Below are positions 1 to 11,571 of a stretch of DNA of 64,000 nt, piece after piece. The DNA is from Paraphysomonas bandaiensis (Eukaryota > Chrysophyceae). The notes beneath the pieces are model-generated. The model had not been told where the DNA came from. It saw only the letters and a list, made by a program, of their open reading frames with translations, and ran no database searches. The DNA lies in the NCBI GenBank assembly GCA_965644295.1, contig CBFFRP010000141.1:62001-126000 (forward strand), written 5' to 3'. Made by a program: the position numbers and the translations under genes. The number at the start of each line of letters is the position of its first letter. The stretch's first letter is position 1.

Positions 1-305
1 ATAGTGATATATAGTGATATGGTATAGTAGTGGTATATAGTGAGATGGTATAGTGGTATATAGTGGGATGGTATAGTGGTGAATAGTAATATGGTATAGG
101 GATGTATAGTGAGATGGTATATTAGCATAGTTAGATGGATAGTGATATATAGTTAGATGGTACAGTGGTTGTATAGTGAGATGGTATAGTGGTATATAGT
201 GAGATAGTATAGTGGCATATGGTGAGATGGTATAGTGATGTATAGTGAGATGGTATAGTGGTATAATATAGTGATGTATAGTGAGGTAGTATATGGGTGT
301 ATAGT
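1..305. repeat. TATAGTGAGATGG-type minisatellite, left block
   Basis: Imperfect tandem copies of a short unit built on GTATAGTG, GATGGTATAG and GTGGTATATA, with no open gene. The same units resume at 1294, so this block and the right block look like one satellite array interrupted by a retrotransposon remnant. It starts at the window edge and its true left end is not visible. Confidence 0.85.
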
Positions 306-377
306 GAAATATAAAAGAATATCTGATTATTACATGAGAACGGTTGCGTACAGAAACTAGTTTTACATCTATAGAAT

Positions 378-1293
378 AACTAATAACTCGACTTACTATA
401 TACTACTAGTGGCGGGCTACCGTCTCGGGACTGCTTGTGCATCGCTGCGAGCACCATGGTTCAACCGTCCCTTGCAGTGAGGTTAATCGGGGGGTCTGCC
501 TTTGGGCAGTGTGTCTGCCGGGCCTGTATCGTGAGTTTTACGGGGGATGGTTGGGGCTAGATGTATATGAGAGTGTAAGTCGGTGGTGTAGATGGTGCTC
601 GTTGTCGAGGTGGGATTTCGACCACAAGTAAGGAGGAATTGTTTCCGGAGTGGTGGTGCTTGTCTCTGTCGGGTTCGGACTCTTGCAGCGGATAGAATTC
701 TTGGGGTGGATGTCGCTAGGAGTAGTTGGAGTATTTTTGGTGTCGGGTGAGTATCCTGCGACGGGCGTTGCTGTGAGTGTGGTGGGGTCGTAATCGGTGT
801 TACTGATGCCGTGTCTGTGTTGTGATGTCTGAGACCTCTGTTTCGAAGCATGCGGAGCCCTCCACCATATAGGGGAAGGAGGATAGAGGTTACGGATTTT
901 TCGAGAACGTGGAACTGATGTTCGAGCAGTGAGCTGGATATGTGGCGTCCGAATGCGTCGGTCAATTGTGTGGCAGTAATGTGGCCGGTCCAGTAGCGCT
1001 CAACCTGGGATGTGTGTGGATTCCATGCGGCTTTTGCTAGTTTGATTATGGCGGTGTGAAACCAGGGATGGGGGAGCGTGCGTGTGCGAAGTTTGTCGAA
1101 CTTGTTGTGGTGTGCTTGGTGAACATCTTCACGTATGTGAGTGAGGTCCGGGTGTGTGCAGGTGAGAAACATGTGTGCCATGTTGTCGATTGGGAGTGCA
1201 CAGTCTGCGCATGCTGAGGCCGTTGTTATGTGATCAGGCCCGGTTTTTCCTTTGGCTTGGTTTCTGCCCATCGCGCATGATTTGTCCCATACG
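378..1293 (-). mobile_element. LINE-like retrotransposon 3' fragment (C-terminal ORF plus tail)
   Basis: An open frame on the minus strand runs from about 1293 to a stop at 483. It reads WDKSCAMGRNQAKGKTGPD and then a CCHC-like cluster (CADC, x8, H, x4, C), the arrangement seen at the C terminus of non-LTR retrotransposon polymerases. Upstream of 1293 the open frame is only translated minisatellite, so no start is assigned. Downstream of the stop, about 452-378 on the minus strand, it carries a tail (GCGATGCACAAGCAG, then CTAGTAG) shared with copies near 2400, 22000, 22400, 26600 and 27450. The reverse transcriptase core is absent, so this is a truncated dead copy. The LINE assignment is inferred from motif and tail, not from a full-length element. 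Confidence 0.55.
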
Positions 1294-1720
1294 TAGATGT
1301 ATAGTGAAATGGTATATGGGTGTATAGTGAGATAGTGTAGTGATGTATAGTTAGGTGGTATAGTGGTATACAGTAGATGGTATAGTGGTATAATATAGTG
1401 GGATGGTATAGTGATGCATAGTAATATGGTATGGGTGTATAGTGAGATGGTATATGGGTGTGAGATGGTATATGGGTGTATAGTGAGATAGTGTAGTGAT
1501 GTATAGTTAGGTGGTATAGTGGTATACAGTAGATGGTATAGTGGTATAATATAGTGGGATGGTATAGTGATGCATAGTAATATGGTATGGGTGTATAGTG
1601 AGATGGTATATGGGTGTGAGATGGTATATGGGTGTATAGTGAGATGGTATGTGGGTGTATTCTGAGATGGTATAGTGATGTTTAGTGAGATGGTAAAGTG
1701 GTGTATAGTGAGATGGTTAT
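1294..1720. repeat. Minisatellite, right block, with 156 bp tandem duplication
   Basis: Same satellite units as 1-305. Two near-identical 156 bp segments lie in tandem at 1321-1476 and 1477-1632, each starting TGTATAGTGAGATAGTGTAG. This is a higher-order repeat, probably from unequal exchange. The long open frame across it is low-complexity translation and not a gene. Confidence 0.85.
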
Positions 1721-2019
1721 AGTTCATACTTGTGAACTGTATGTAATATATATGTGTAGTCGGTGACTTTTATTGCTGTAAAACTGAAGTAATATGGAAG
1801 AAATTAGTAAAAAATATTATAAATAATACTTTTCATACTGTTATTATCTTCATAGTTACTTATTGTGCATAGTTATACCCTTTTCCAACCATCATCAAAA
1901 ATTTCACCAGGTTTTACATCAAAACCCAGGTTTTGGTATTACCTCGACTTTACATTAATTCTAACTCTTACATTCACAGTCTATTTCAGTTTCTCACTAC
2001 TATTATTCCTATCAATGGA

Positions 2020-2590
2020 AACTCCCAAGGGTGCTACGATTACTAGGAGTCCACAGGCGACCCGAGACTGGACCACCGCCCACCGTACACACGAACCCCA
2101 CCACTCATACACACAGGAACATATCACCGTCCCGCATGAAACCTTCAGGCCCTCGACAACGTACTGGAACCCTACCTATGCATGAGGCCCAAACGGTGCA
2201 CTGATACAACGCCACATTCCACCTCACCACACACCTCTCAGCACACACATCTAGCACTCGGTGCACTCAAGACCTTAATACAGATCCCTGTACCTCAGAT
2301 CTCATACCGAGGGGAGACCCCCTGATAACACGCACCAGTGAGTCCTAGGACACACGATCATGGCGAACCTCGCAATCAACATCAAGAAAGGAAGTGGTCG
2401 CACCTTGGTGCTTGCGGCGACGCACAAGCAGGTTCTGTAGCGCTAAATAGTAGGATAATAGAATTTGTACTGATTAGTTACGGGTAGAGGCCTAAATAGT
2501 ATGTCTAGCATTCAACTAGCCACTACATTCGTGCAGGTTTTTAACGCCTACTGCAAATTATAAGACTTTCAATATATCATTCCTATCATA
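2020..2590 (+). mobile_element. LINE-like 3' end, second copy
   Basis: The segment from CCCAAGGGTGCTACG (about 2027) to about 2590 aligns by eye with 21500-22090: a proline/threonine-rich coding end, then a non-coding tail containing GACGCACAAGCAG, GCGCTAAATAGTAGGATA and a GATTAGTTACGGGTAGA-type block. Only the 3' end is present. The stretch 1731-2020 shows a poor open frame and no recognisable gene. Confidence 0.5.
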
Positions 2591-2850
2591 TCATTGATCC
2601 CCATATCATTATTAACGACTACTGTATTCTTCGAGTAACGGTCACAATTGAAATCTTAGAAACACTACTTTTAATTGTTCACAAACAGCAAAACTCAACA
2701 CAACTTTCATCGCTTAAGCGTAGTAATTAATTATCTAGTCAAATCTACCACATATCGATTTGACAATCAAGACACAGCGTTGCATGTCAATGAAATTCCA
2801 ACCTCAAACTTAATCCAAGACATATGCAACATACTAACTCAATTAACGCA
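2591..2850. other. Intergenic, AT-rich
   Basis: No coding signal or repeat recognised. It probably holds the 3' untranslated region and terminator of the EFTUD2-like gene, which ends at 2851 on the minus strand. Confidence 0.5.
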
Positions 2851-5800
2851 TTAATAAAGGCTTCCCATGGCTGCCTCCTGTTTCGCTAGCTCCAACAACA
2901 TGGGGTCGTCAAAGTACTTGTTTATACTTACGTCCTAATATATCAATCGTCAGCAACATATTTTGACAGCAATGCTCCAGAAATTAATACTACACATCAT
3001 TCGCGAAACATACCTCACTGAGACCCTTTCTTCGTCGCGTCTTGACCATAAAGTCTCTGGCCAAAGCAGGGGGGGGAGAGGGCTCAAGTGGGTGCAAAAT
3101 TACATTGCGATCCAGTGGGTCGCCTGGAACAACAGCCCAATGATCGAACACCTATTCCACAGAACAAACGAAATCAATTAAGGTACTAACATATTCAACA
3201 GAATTCTACCACACTTGTTCAAGGTAAACTTATACCACTATCAATAATAAAAAAGGAAATTACCTGTTGGCAGAAGGCTTGTCCTTGGGTATAAGACCGC
3301 AGATCAGTTTCAAAACCAAAGCTGAAATATATTATTAATTGATGACACGAACAAATAATTGTGTCTCCTCACCTGTCCATCACTGGAATATAGGCCTTGA
3401 TTGTGTAGAATGGAGCCCCCGGCTTCGGGGCGTCCTGCACAACATGTCCACGACGCCTGGCAAGAACAGGGTAGACAGCTTGAACACAGTCAGCTGGGGC
3501 TTGAATCTCCACCAAATACATGGGCTCCATCAGCCGCGGTGCTGCCATCAAAAATGACGAGTAGGCAGAGCGACGAGACGTGGGGATTATCTGCCCACCC
3601 CCTCGGTGCAGAGGCTCTGGTGCAATAGTGGCATCCAAAATCTTAAATTTTGTGTTCCGGACAGGCTCATCACACAGTGGCCCTTCTCTGCATCCCCACT
3701 TGAAACCCTGTACAACACTGTCTTTAATACTATTGAGCAAACCCTTGTCAACTTCAGAGGGTAAAGTGTCGTCAACTAATATATTAGGGCCACAATCCCC
3801 TGGCCCAAAAGCCCATATGGAACGTGCTGACAGCAAATCCCAGTTGTATTTGCTCTGGAAAAAATTCCCGATACTTTTTCTGTCCCAATCTATACTTACT
3901 GCTTGGGTTTCTATATCATACGCAAGTCCTTCCTCCATTGGTTCAGCAAGCATGGTTATGCGATTGCGTTTGTTGGGTGTCTCAGAAAAGCATTTAATTG
4001 AGGACGATTCTACAACTGTCTCACAAAATGCAGCAACTGGATCCGCGACCTTGACCTCAATATCACTATAGAGGTGACGAAGATCGTGCATCACACAGTC
4101 CATACAAAGTTCCCCTGAAATTGTGTAAATGTTCTGCAACGACGACACATATACTCCTCACCTGAGCCGAGAATTACATGCTCACCGCTCTCCTCTACTT
4201 TTGTGGTGACAGAAGGGTAGCTTTTATTTACGCGTCGCAAAGCCTCGACCATTTTCGGCAATTCGGACGGCTTGAGTGGTTCAACTGCCAATTTCATCGT
4301 AGGAGACGCATCAAAAGAAAGCGGACGAAATATGGCGATGTCCTCAGTTCTGGCATCAGTGATAGTGGCTGTCTTCTTGATTGGGGCATCCACTCCCTCA
4401 ATGAGAACCCAGTTTCCGGCTTTAGCGCTGTTTACTTCGATAGAAAAACGGCCAGCACCTAAATAGGGTCACAAATTACGTGATATATACAATTAACAAG
4501 ACGACTTACCAACATAGAGTGACCCTACTTCCAGTATAGCCATGTCCTCCTCGTCTTCTTGTGTATATGCCTCCCCTACATGGCACCGTATATGTGTTAC
4601 AAATAGAAATGTACAAACACACAAAATAAACCCACACCTAGCACTTTGACTTGCTGGCCTGAGCGAATGGTTCCGGAGTACACTCTCCCTGATGAACGAT
4701 TTTAGGATGCAAATTCAGTAGATTAGTCCATGTACATACCCAGTGATAAAAATCGACTTCCATCAGGAGTATTGAAAAGCTTTACGACATTAACCACAAG
4801 AGGAGCAGTGGGATCGCACTTTCTGATCCCAACAGCAGCTTCAGATGAGTTGTATCCGGTGTAGTTTAGTGATAATTTGTTGTCCGCTGCATGGACAGGG
4901 GACGGCACGTGACGGACAACCATGTCGACAAATCCTCGAGGGTATCCAAAAAAACGAGACATAACAACACGTAGAAGAGGCTTCGGATCCATATGAACCT
5001 CCCTGTGCTTAAGAGGAACGCCAAGTCGTTTTAGAGTTTTAACCAGTTCGGCTGGGTCCTCGCCGATGACCTACAAGATAAGTCAGCAAGCTTGGGGAAA
5101 TTATATGTCGTACCTGTGAGTAAATTTTGTACACGGGCTCCAGTACGAACTGTACAAATGTCCGCGCACAAGCGGGGTGTGGTTTCTGTTTGGTAAATGC
5201 TTTTTTCTCGTCATCAAAGTACCACTCTCCCCAAAGTCTCTTGCCCATAGCATGAGGATCAATGTCTGCACCCCTCCTGAAACGAGTAGCATATATGGAG
5301 GCAAAGGAGAGGAGACTAAAGCTCCAACCATGCTCTGCAGATGCAAATATAACATTGTTAAGCTCAGGACTAAGCCGTTGTGCCTCGCCGGCTGATGAAG
5401 GCTGCAGATTCGCAGCTATGATTCCGTTCACTTCCTCAATGGTATGCGTGAGCTTGTAGTATGCATCTTGGGGAGGTAGCTTCAACTCAAGAATAAGGCG
5501 GTCGACCTTGTTGATAACCTGTACAACACCAATGTGTAAGAGTAATATAAGTGCACAAGGCATTAAAATATAGTATGGTGTGTAGTGGGGCTCACCAGCG
5601 TTATAGGAACCCTTGCCAGCATTGCCTGTTTGATTAGACGCTCAGTATTCATCATGACTCCTTCAACAGCATCCACAACGACGACAGCCCCATCTGCAGC
5701 GTGCAAAGCTGCAGTGGACTCATCTGAAAAATTAACATGCCCGGGACAGTCTAACATGTTCAGCAGGTAAGACTTTCCGTGCATGTCTTCCATAACCAGA

Positions 5801-6378
5801 GAGACGGCAGTCGATTTCACACTGAGCTCTCTCTCCTGCTCGTCTTTGCGACTGTCAGTGTACCGAATATTTTTCGTTGGGTCCCAGGGCTTTTCATGGG
5901 TGGACTGTATTAAAGTATCCAAAAACATTGTCTTTCCGTGGTGAAAGTTACCCAAAACAGCGATATTGCGTATCAACAACGGCGTATTCATCAGTGACGC
6001 TAAAAACTCCGTGCTGTACTGCAACGCAGGTTGATCTTTCTCCAATACAGAAAAATTTTTGGTGCGAATCGGCTTTATGATAGGCTCTTCAATATCCTGT
6101 GCATCCTCATCGAGCGTAACAGTGCGTACACCGGGAAACACCTCCTCTGCATCCGGATAATACTTCTTATCTTCATGAAGAACGATTCGATTCTCATCAA
6201 CTTCCATATGATTACCATCAACTATAGCCACCTGACCACCGGACTCATCAACATCCATATCCATGTCATCTGCATCTCCCGCATCCCTGTCATCAACACC
6301 GAAGTCGTCCTCCTCATCGCTGTCGTCTAATTCAGGTCCGATATAGTTACCAAACTCATCATATAAATTATCATCCAT
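2851..6378 (-). CDS. EFTUD2: 116 kDa U5 snRNP GTPase (EFTUD2 / Snu114)
   Basis: EF-2-like GTPase of the U5 snRNP that acts with Brr2 and Prp8 in spliceosome activation and disassembly in the nucleus. Ten exons by phase and splice sites: 6378-5596, 5518-5114, 5070-4740, 4688-4638, 4575-4510, 4458-4162, 4114-3373, 3321-3264, 3151-3014, 2934-2851, giving 984 aa (family about 970). The chosen start gives [18 protein letters not shown], the family's N terminus; the frame also runs on upstream, but that part does not match. An acidic N-terminal region (15-70) precedes G1 GNFHHGKT (143-150), G3 DCPGH (210-214) and G4 NKVD (264-267, just after intron 1); G5 is SAE. EF-2 domains IV-V are intact ([13 protein letters not shown]). 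Introns are 43-79 nt. Assignment is secure; single splice sites are by eye. Confidence 0.96.
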
Positions 6379-6479
6379 CTTCACTATACAGGGGACTGAC
6401 TGGTTAATGAGCAACCTCTTGAACTGAACGATGAGAGGTGTGATATAGAGATGAGGAGGGTGTGGTGTGCAGAGATTAA

Positions 6480-6625
6480 CACCTACACGCATACATATAC
6501 GGCAGTATATGGTATACTGTACACATTGCAGCACATACGCAGCTGTTCGAGACTATTGCAGTACCATATACTGCTGCATACGGCACACTATACTACCATA
6601 CTCGTACGAACAAGCGGAGTATGTA
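6480..6625. promoter_or_regulatory. Upstream region of EFTUD2 with TATACTG inverted repeats
   Basis: About 100-250 bp upstream of the EFTUD2 start lies an inverted repeat: CAGTATATGGTATACTG near 6503 and its near-complement CAGTACCATATACTGCTG near 6560, followed by more TAC-rich sequence. Similar palindromic GTATAC-rich blocks occur upstream of several other genes here. A promoter role is inferred from position only. Confidence 0.35.
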
Positions 6626-7214
6626 TGTTATTTTATGGGATGGATATGTACCACACACAGCATACCGCATACTACACCCTATCAGATATGTGATGCTGCT
6701 GATGGTGATGTAGAACAACCCGAATATAGTCCAAACGGATAGCGTGTTCGGGCAAGACAAGTGCTTGTGGGCCGGTTGTGTCCTCCTCAGAGATGTTGCG
6801 TCCCACATATCCTCCGGCCATATCAAATTGCAGTAGATATGGACATGCAGATAACCTCTCGTACTGACATTACTGTATCCATATGATCAGCATGCAAGAT
6901 TATCTCATACACTGTTACTTATCAATCTATGAAATTAGTAAAGTCAGCAAGTGTATTATATTACTGTGTTTGAACAAATAGTGAGCCAGTTCAGTATTTA
7001 GGCCTGAATGCAATATAATTTAAGGGTTCAAAGTGCAAATGCTCAAATTATTTTACACAGAAAACCAAATATCTAACAAATAATTGTATTATGTTGAGAG
7101 CAGTTTAATTTGCTATTTCTAAACTGTTACAATGCAGTATAGAAGCTGTTGCATGAGACGTAAAAAATGCATTTACTTTTCCTACTGCTACGAAGTGGCA
7201 TTTACTAGTGAACC

Positions 7215-7692
7215 CAGGGATAGAGAACAATATATTGCAATACGATTGTTAGGTAGCATTCCATCAATAGCATTGATGGATTTTTTAAACCGGCCCTACA
7301 ATACTATTTCAATATATTGCAATATATTAGTATGACTAATCAGTAAGTAAACACATCTGTAGTTTTCATTTTTAGTACTTGCCATTATAAGGCAGGTCTA
7401 AGGTCACTTGATAATCAAACCCACTACTCTTAACTAATTAAAAGTTTCCTCATACTCATCCTCTGAGCCATCATCGGTGACATCATCACCATATTCATTC
7501 AATATTGATTGAAATATGCACCCCACAGTTAAGAATCTTCTCTTATATGACTATCATAATATTGATTGCAATATATTGCAATAGTATTGTGAGCTCTTTT
7601 AACGGAAACACTATTGATGAAATATTTGACCAGTCCACCAATCAATATATTTTACAATATATTGCAATACAATATATTGTTCCTTATCCCTG
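7215..7692. mobile_element. hAT-type MITE (478 bp) with 8 bp target duplication
   Basis: Ends are 23 bp inverted repeats (CAGGGATA to CAATATATTG, 21/23 matched) at 7215-7237 and 7670-7692. They are flanked by AGTGAACC (7207-7214) and AGTGAATC (7693-7700), an 8 bp target duplication with one change. CAGGG ends and 8 bp duplications are the signature of hAT transposons. The interior is full of ATATTGCAAT motifs. On the minus strand, 7497-7435, a short acidic frame (GDDVTDDGSEDEYEE) ends in a stop and may be a relic transposase C terminus. Non-autonomous. The rest of 6626-7907 holds nothing recognised. Confidence 0.8.
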
Positions 7693-7907
7693 AGTGAATC
7701 CATAATTTCTTAGGAAAGAAACGTAGTATTTATCTTCACCGCAGCGTCGAAGTAAAGAAATGGAAGTATGAAACTACATTACGATTAAGAACTGACATTG
7801 AAAATAAGACATATCACAGAGCTAACAATAATTTACATAGCAAAATTCGTTTCGTTAAGGTACAGAAACACCAATCGCAGGAAACTATACAGGCGGTAGG
7901 TATGACC

Positions 7908-9917
7908 CTACAGAGATATCGGCGATGTCCTCGTACTATTCGATGTGTTCAATGGCGTTGAATTCGCTTTCTGCCTACTGCCAGATTTACTGCTTACTCC
8001 TGTTCCTTTTCCCGTAAACATGTCTGGAAGAGCAGATATACGAGATATTGCAGCTGCTGAGACAGCCTGACGATCAGCTATTTCTACGCCTTCACTACTA
8101 CTTTGCTGTGTACGAGGGGAATTGGTTGTGGGCGCATGCCCTGTCGTCATAGAGCGTCCACTGTATGCAGCGGTGGATGAAGCCAAACCTACAGTTGCCA
8201 TCACTTTATCAACAGATGCTCGGTCCAGCTGCATGCTCTGTAGGTAGTGTGAAAAGACAGGCATGTTCTGCAAAGCCCTTAGGAGTATAAAAGAGAGCGC
8301 CCCTTCGCAGATGATACAAAAACAGACGACAAAGCCACCCCACATATGCAGGCTCGAAGCTTCCTTCCATGGTCGTCCCCCCGAAGCCAGGCTTGCTATC
8401 ACTAACCGTCTAGCAGTAACTAATCCAGTCAAAGTAAGGCTGTCGATGATACACAGGAAAATAGCATAAACGGAGGAGAGAGCAACAACGCAGGCACAAT
8501 CCAGTTGCGAGCTCCTGAGATCGGTGAGCCACTCACATCTCACTGCAGCTACCGAAGATGCCGCCAGCACCAACATCAGAACTCGCGGCAGTAGGCCCTG
8601 AAGAAATCCCAGAACAGACCACTCTAAAAAAAAGTAAGGCACCAGCACTACAGTGATGAATGCCAACACGATAGTTACAATTTTTAGTCGTAGAAAAACG
8701 AGTAAAGAGTTTTCTGGAACAAAATCCCTCAGATCTTCCTGAGAAAATTGTAGAGAGTACCCAGGAAAACGCCATACCAACAGATTTCGAGACAGTATCC
8801 AGAATATGGCCAGCCCAGCAGCAAGCACTGGGGGTGTTATCCACGATAGCATACCCCAAGCAAGTGGAAAGCCCACTATTATACCCGCCAAATGACCCGT
8901 CAGAGAAGACCGGGGCAAGATAAACTTAGTGGCTACTAATAGCACAAAAGGCCCAAGATTAACTGGAAGAGTTGGTACCCAGGATGGGATGGGGAGTATG
9001 TAAGTAGAAAAACAAAGGGAGGGCATGAAGAAAAGTGGACAGTATTTCTCCATCCGCACAGCGGCCGCCACCATCCACGCAAATAGTACGCAGGAGAAAC
9101 CAACAGCTTGCTGTGAAATCAAATGTTGTTTATTGAATCGATAGATAAGAACATGGTACATTCCACAGCAGACAACCATGGTTAGCACCACCAGATCAGC
9201 ATTTAAATAGGCGAAAGTCGCTGACCCATATACTTCCTCCAGCTCCCCGAGTTGATACAGCGACATCACGTTGAAGCCGATATGCAGCAGATCAAAGTGT
9301 GAAAATGAAGCAGAAATAGCCCGCCAGTATTCTCCACTGACGACAACAGAGTCGTAACTGAAAGACACTAGCGACACATCTGTTCGATTAGACCAGAGCT
9401 GATAGAACACAAAAATCAGGAATGCGCACAGCACCGCAGCTACCGGTCGGCTACTCAAAACCTCCAGGTTACTACGTCGGGTTGGAGGCACCAGAGGAGA
9501 ACTATCCGCCAGCGACCCTTGACAGTGATGCACAACTAAGGAATCCGTTTCTCCGCTCTCGATATTCGCCCAACTGTGAGGAGGGGGGGTAAATATGTAT
9601 TGCAAGGAGTCTTTTGTCGTGCTGCGGTATACTTTTCGTCGATGAGGTGACAGTGCAAATATTCCCCAGTCATGTTTGTCCTGAGCGATGACATACGTGT
9701 CACTGGACCAGCTATGATGTAAGTCATATATGTGATAAAGATCAGGCGTTGTTCCTAAATAGCCGCCACGCTTAATATACACTCCTCCAGTCGCTACATA
9801 ATATCCATCTACATCACTCTTACTGGCACTCTCAATCACACAGCTGACATGATCTTGTAATGACTGCCATACCACTAAATGTAAAGCAACACACGCAACT
9901 ACTAGATATCTAATCAT
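7908..9917 (-). CDS. Rhomboid-family intramembrane serine protease with extra N- and C-terminal regions
   Basis: Single-exon gene of 669 aa. Hydrophobic N terminus (1-20) looks like a signal peptide or anchor, followed by a non-membrane region (25-150) with repeated aromatic/Gly motifs (DGYYVATGGVYIKRGGYLG). The rhomboid core follows: EYWR (197-199 region), HIGFN (H212, N216), the catalytic serine motif GFS (S275) and the catalytic histidine in TGHLAG (H342). The Ser/His dyad is intact, so an active protease is predicted. After residue 370 come several more hydrophobic segments to about 560, beyond the usual 6-7 helices, then a Ser/Thr-rich cytosolic tail. Probably in the secretory pathway. 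Substrates cannot be inferred. It is divergent from ARFRP1, sharing a 412 bp intergenic region. Confidence 0.85.
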   Translation of the reverse strand: MIRYLVVACVALHLVVWQSLQDHVSCVIESASKSDVDGYYVATGGVYIKRGGYLGTTPDLYHIYDLHHSWSSDTYVIAQDKHDWGIFALSPHRRKVYRSTTKDSLQYIFTPPPHSWANIESGETDSLVVHHCQGSLADSSPLVPPTRRSNLEVLSSRPVAAVLCAFLIFVFYQLWSNRTDVSLVSFSYDSVVVSGEYWRAISASFSHFDLLHIGFNVMSLYQLGELEEVYGSATFAYLNADLVVLTMVVCCGMYHVLIYRFNKQHLISQQAVGFSCVLFAWMVAAAVRMEKYCPLFFMPSLCFSTYILPIPSWVPTLPVNLGPFVLLVATKFILPRSSLTGHLAGIIVGFPLAWGMLSWITPPVLAAGLAIFWILSRNLLVWRFPGYSLQFSQEDLRDFVPENSLLVFLRLKIVTIVLAFITVVLVPYFFLEWSVLGFLQGLLPRVLMLVLAASSVAAVRCEWLTDLRSSQLDCACVVALSSVYAIFLCIIDSLTLTGLVTARRLVIASLASGGRPWKEASSLHMWGGFVVCFCIICEGALSFILLRALQNMPVFSHYLQSMQLDRASVDKVMATVGLASSTAAYSGRSMTTGHAPTTNSPRTQQSSSEGVEIADRQAVSAAAISRISALPDMFTGKGTGVSSKSGSRQKANSTPLNTSNSTRTSPISL

Positions 9918-10329
9918 AGAGGCACTCGATATCGCCCAGCACAGATATCTCCGTCACGTTTAATCGACTGGTGTGTGTAGTGGGCTGTGCTCTATTCACA
10001 TATACACACATGCACAGCTGATCGTAGCTGTCATTTCGCAGTACAACAAAGTATACATGTATACCACTGTACTACGAAGTAGTATATCCAGGCTGCAGTG
10101 CTGTGCGGTATGGGAGCATATCGTATACCGGTACAGTATAGTGTTGCTGTACGGTGTAGTGCAGTGTGCGCGATTGATTCCTGTGAGTATCTACACATCG
10201 CTCACATTATAAACTATACCCTTACCACACTCTTCCAGGCATCAGCAAGTGCTATTTCTTGGCTTAGTCTTCATGTGCTTGGTTCTGATGGGGTGAGGTC
10301 GCTTCAAGGGTCTCGTTGTGTATTAGAAT
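9918..10329. promoter_or_regulatory. Bidirectional promoter region, rhomboid / ARFRP1
   Basis: The 412 bp between two divergent start codons is rich in short palindromes (GTATACATGTATAC near 10051, CGTATACCGGTAC near 10130). No CDS is supported. Its role as a shared promoter follows from gene orientation; no TATA box could be assigned with confidence. Confidence 0.4.
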
Positions 10330-11297
10330 ATGGTACTCTCCGTTATGTGTGTTTAGCTATATGTTTGATCGCTCTTATGCTTATGGTTGCAGTTTTCTCT
10401 TTTTTCTGGCCTTTGGCAATATTTTTTTGCCCCTCAGAATTACCATGTGCTAATAATCGGTTTGGATAATGCTGGAAAGACGGTAGAATGAGGTCGAGTT
10501 GGTGTACTTGTATCTGATAGATGTCTATATTTTTCATAGACGTTACTGGAAACCATTAAATCAAAGTATGGTCAGCATGGCCTTCCTCCTGAGAAAATTG
10601 CCCCGACAATCGGAATGAATCGTAAGTGGATTTTGATGATATGTCGTTGCTAACACCAGCATTTTAGTTGCGAAGATAAGACACCGCGGCTCCCAGGTTA
10701 TATTCTGGGATTTAGGAGGTCAGGTATAAGAACTATATGTTTGAATGGTTACCGGTGCTTTACGAACGCGTAGGCGCGAATGCGATCGATGTGGGAGAAG
10801 TACTACACTGAGGCCAACGCTGTCGTTTTTGTGGTTGACTCTGCAGATGTTAGTCGGCTCGAGGAAGCGAAGGTTGCTTTTGGTGAGACCAGTGATGCAT
10901 ACTAACTGAATTCTAATGCTGATATAAGATGGCGTTTTGGACGATGAACCGCTAACCTCCTCCAACACCCCCGTGATAACGTTTGCGAACAAGCAAGATC
11001 TTGAGGTTTTGGACACAGTACTGATGTCAATATATCTGAATGTTTGTGTCTTAAGGATGCTCTCTCTGCTGGAGACCTCGTACTTAATTTTTATGCGGAT
11101 CGTCATAGGAGTAGTGGAAGGATAATGGAAGGGGGCAGCGATCGACCGTGCGTTTTTGCTGTTAGTGCAATAACATGGTAAATGCAATATCCATCTCTCT
11201 GTATTGTTTATATGATACCTTCTGCAGTGAAGGGATAGACAACGCTCTCTCAGCAGTCATAGATGCGGCGCGATGGCATAAACAACGTAGTAGATAA
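10330..11297 (+). CDS. ARFRP1: ARF-related GTPase ARFRP1 (yeast Arl3-type)
   Basis: Small GTPase of the trans-Golgi that recruits Arl1 and golgins. Eight exons: 10330-10332, 10393-10482, 10540-10621, 10668-10723, 10774-10882, 10929-11005, 11056-11177, 11228-11297, giving 202 aa (human ARFRP1 201). Motifs: P-loop GLDNAGKT, switch II FWDLGGQ, then ANKQD; the last G motif is read as SAITC across intron 7. The start is the least certain point: the frame through FSLFSGLWQYFF has no ATG, but an ATG immediately before a GT at 10333 splices to it, so exon 1 would be only the start codon. The resulting Met-Phe N terminus fits ARFRP1/Arl3, which are N-acetylated, not myristoylated (family knowledge); there is no Gly2. 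Intron 6 (GTTTTG donor) is weak. Confidence 0.9.
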
Positions 11298-11571
11298 AAC
11301 CTTATTTAGCTGGTTTCTTCGTTTGACTTCTATTATCAAAATTGAGGTGTTTATATTGGTGGATATTATTCTGTTGCTGTGGATAGAACCATCTTTTTAA
11401 TAGTTAATGTCTTTCTGAGATGGAAGAGGCTAACTTTCGTAATTAGAGCGCACACATTGTGTTCTGCGAATATACTTTAAATTGTACACTGCAAAGGAGT
11501 TAGTGTAGAATGCAAAATTATTATGCGACAGAGCTGCGCAACATGTAATTATTTTCGTTCCAATTAATTGA

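Noticed and set aside
483-1727. 414-codon minus-strand gene
   Set aside because: The first ~145 codons are translated minisatellite. Only the part below about 1293 has retrotransposon character, and it is a fragment.
6379-6534. Upstream extension of EFTUD2
   Set aside because: In frame, but the sequence does not resemble the family, whereas the internal ATG at 6378 gives the conserved N terminus.
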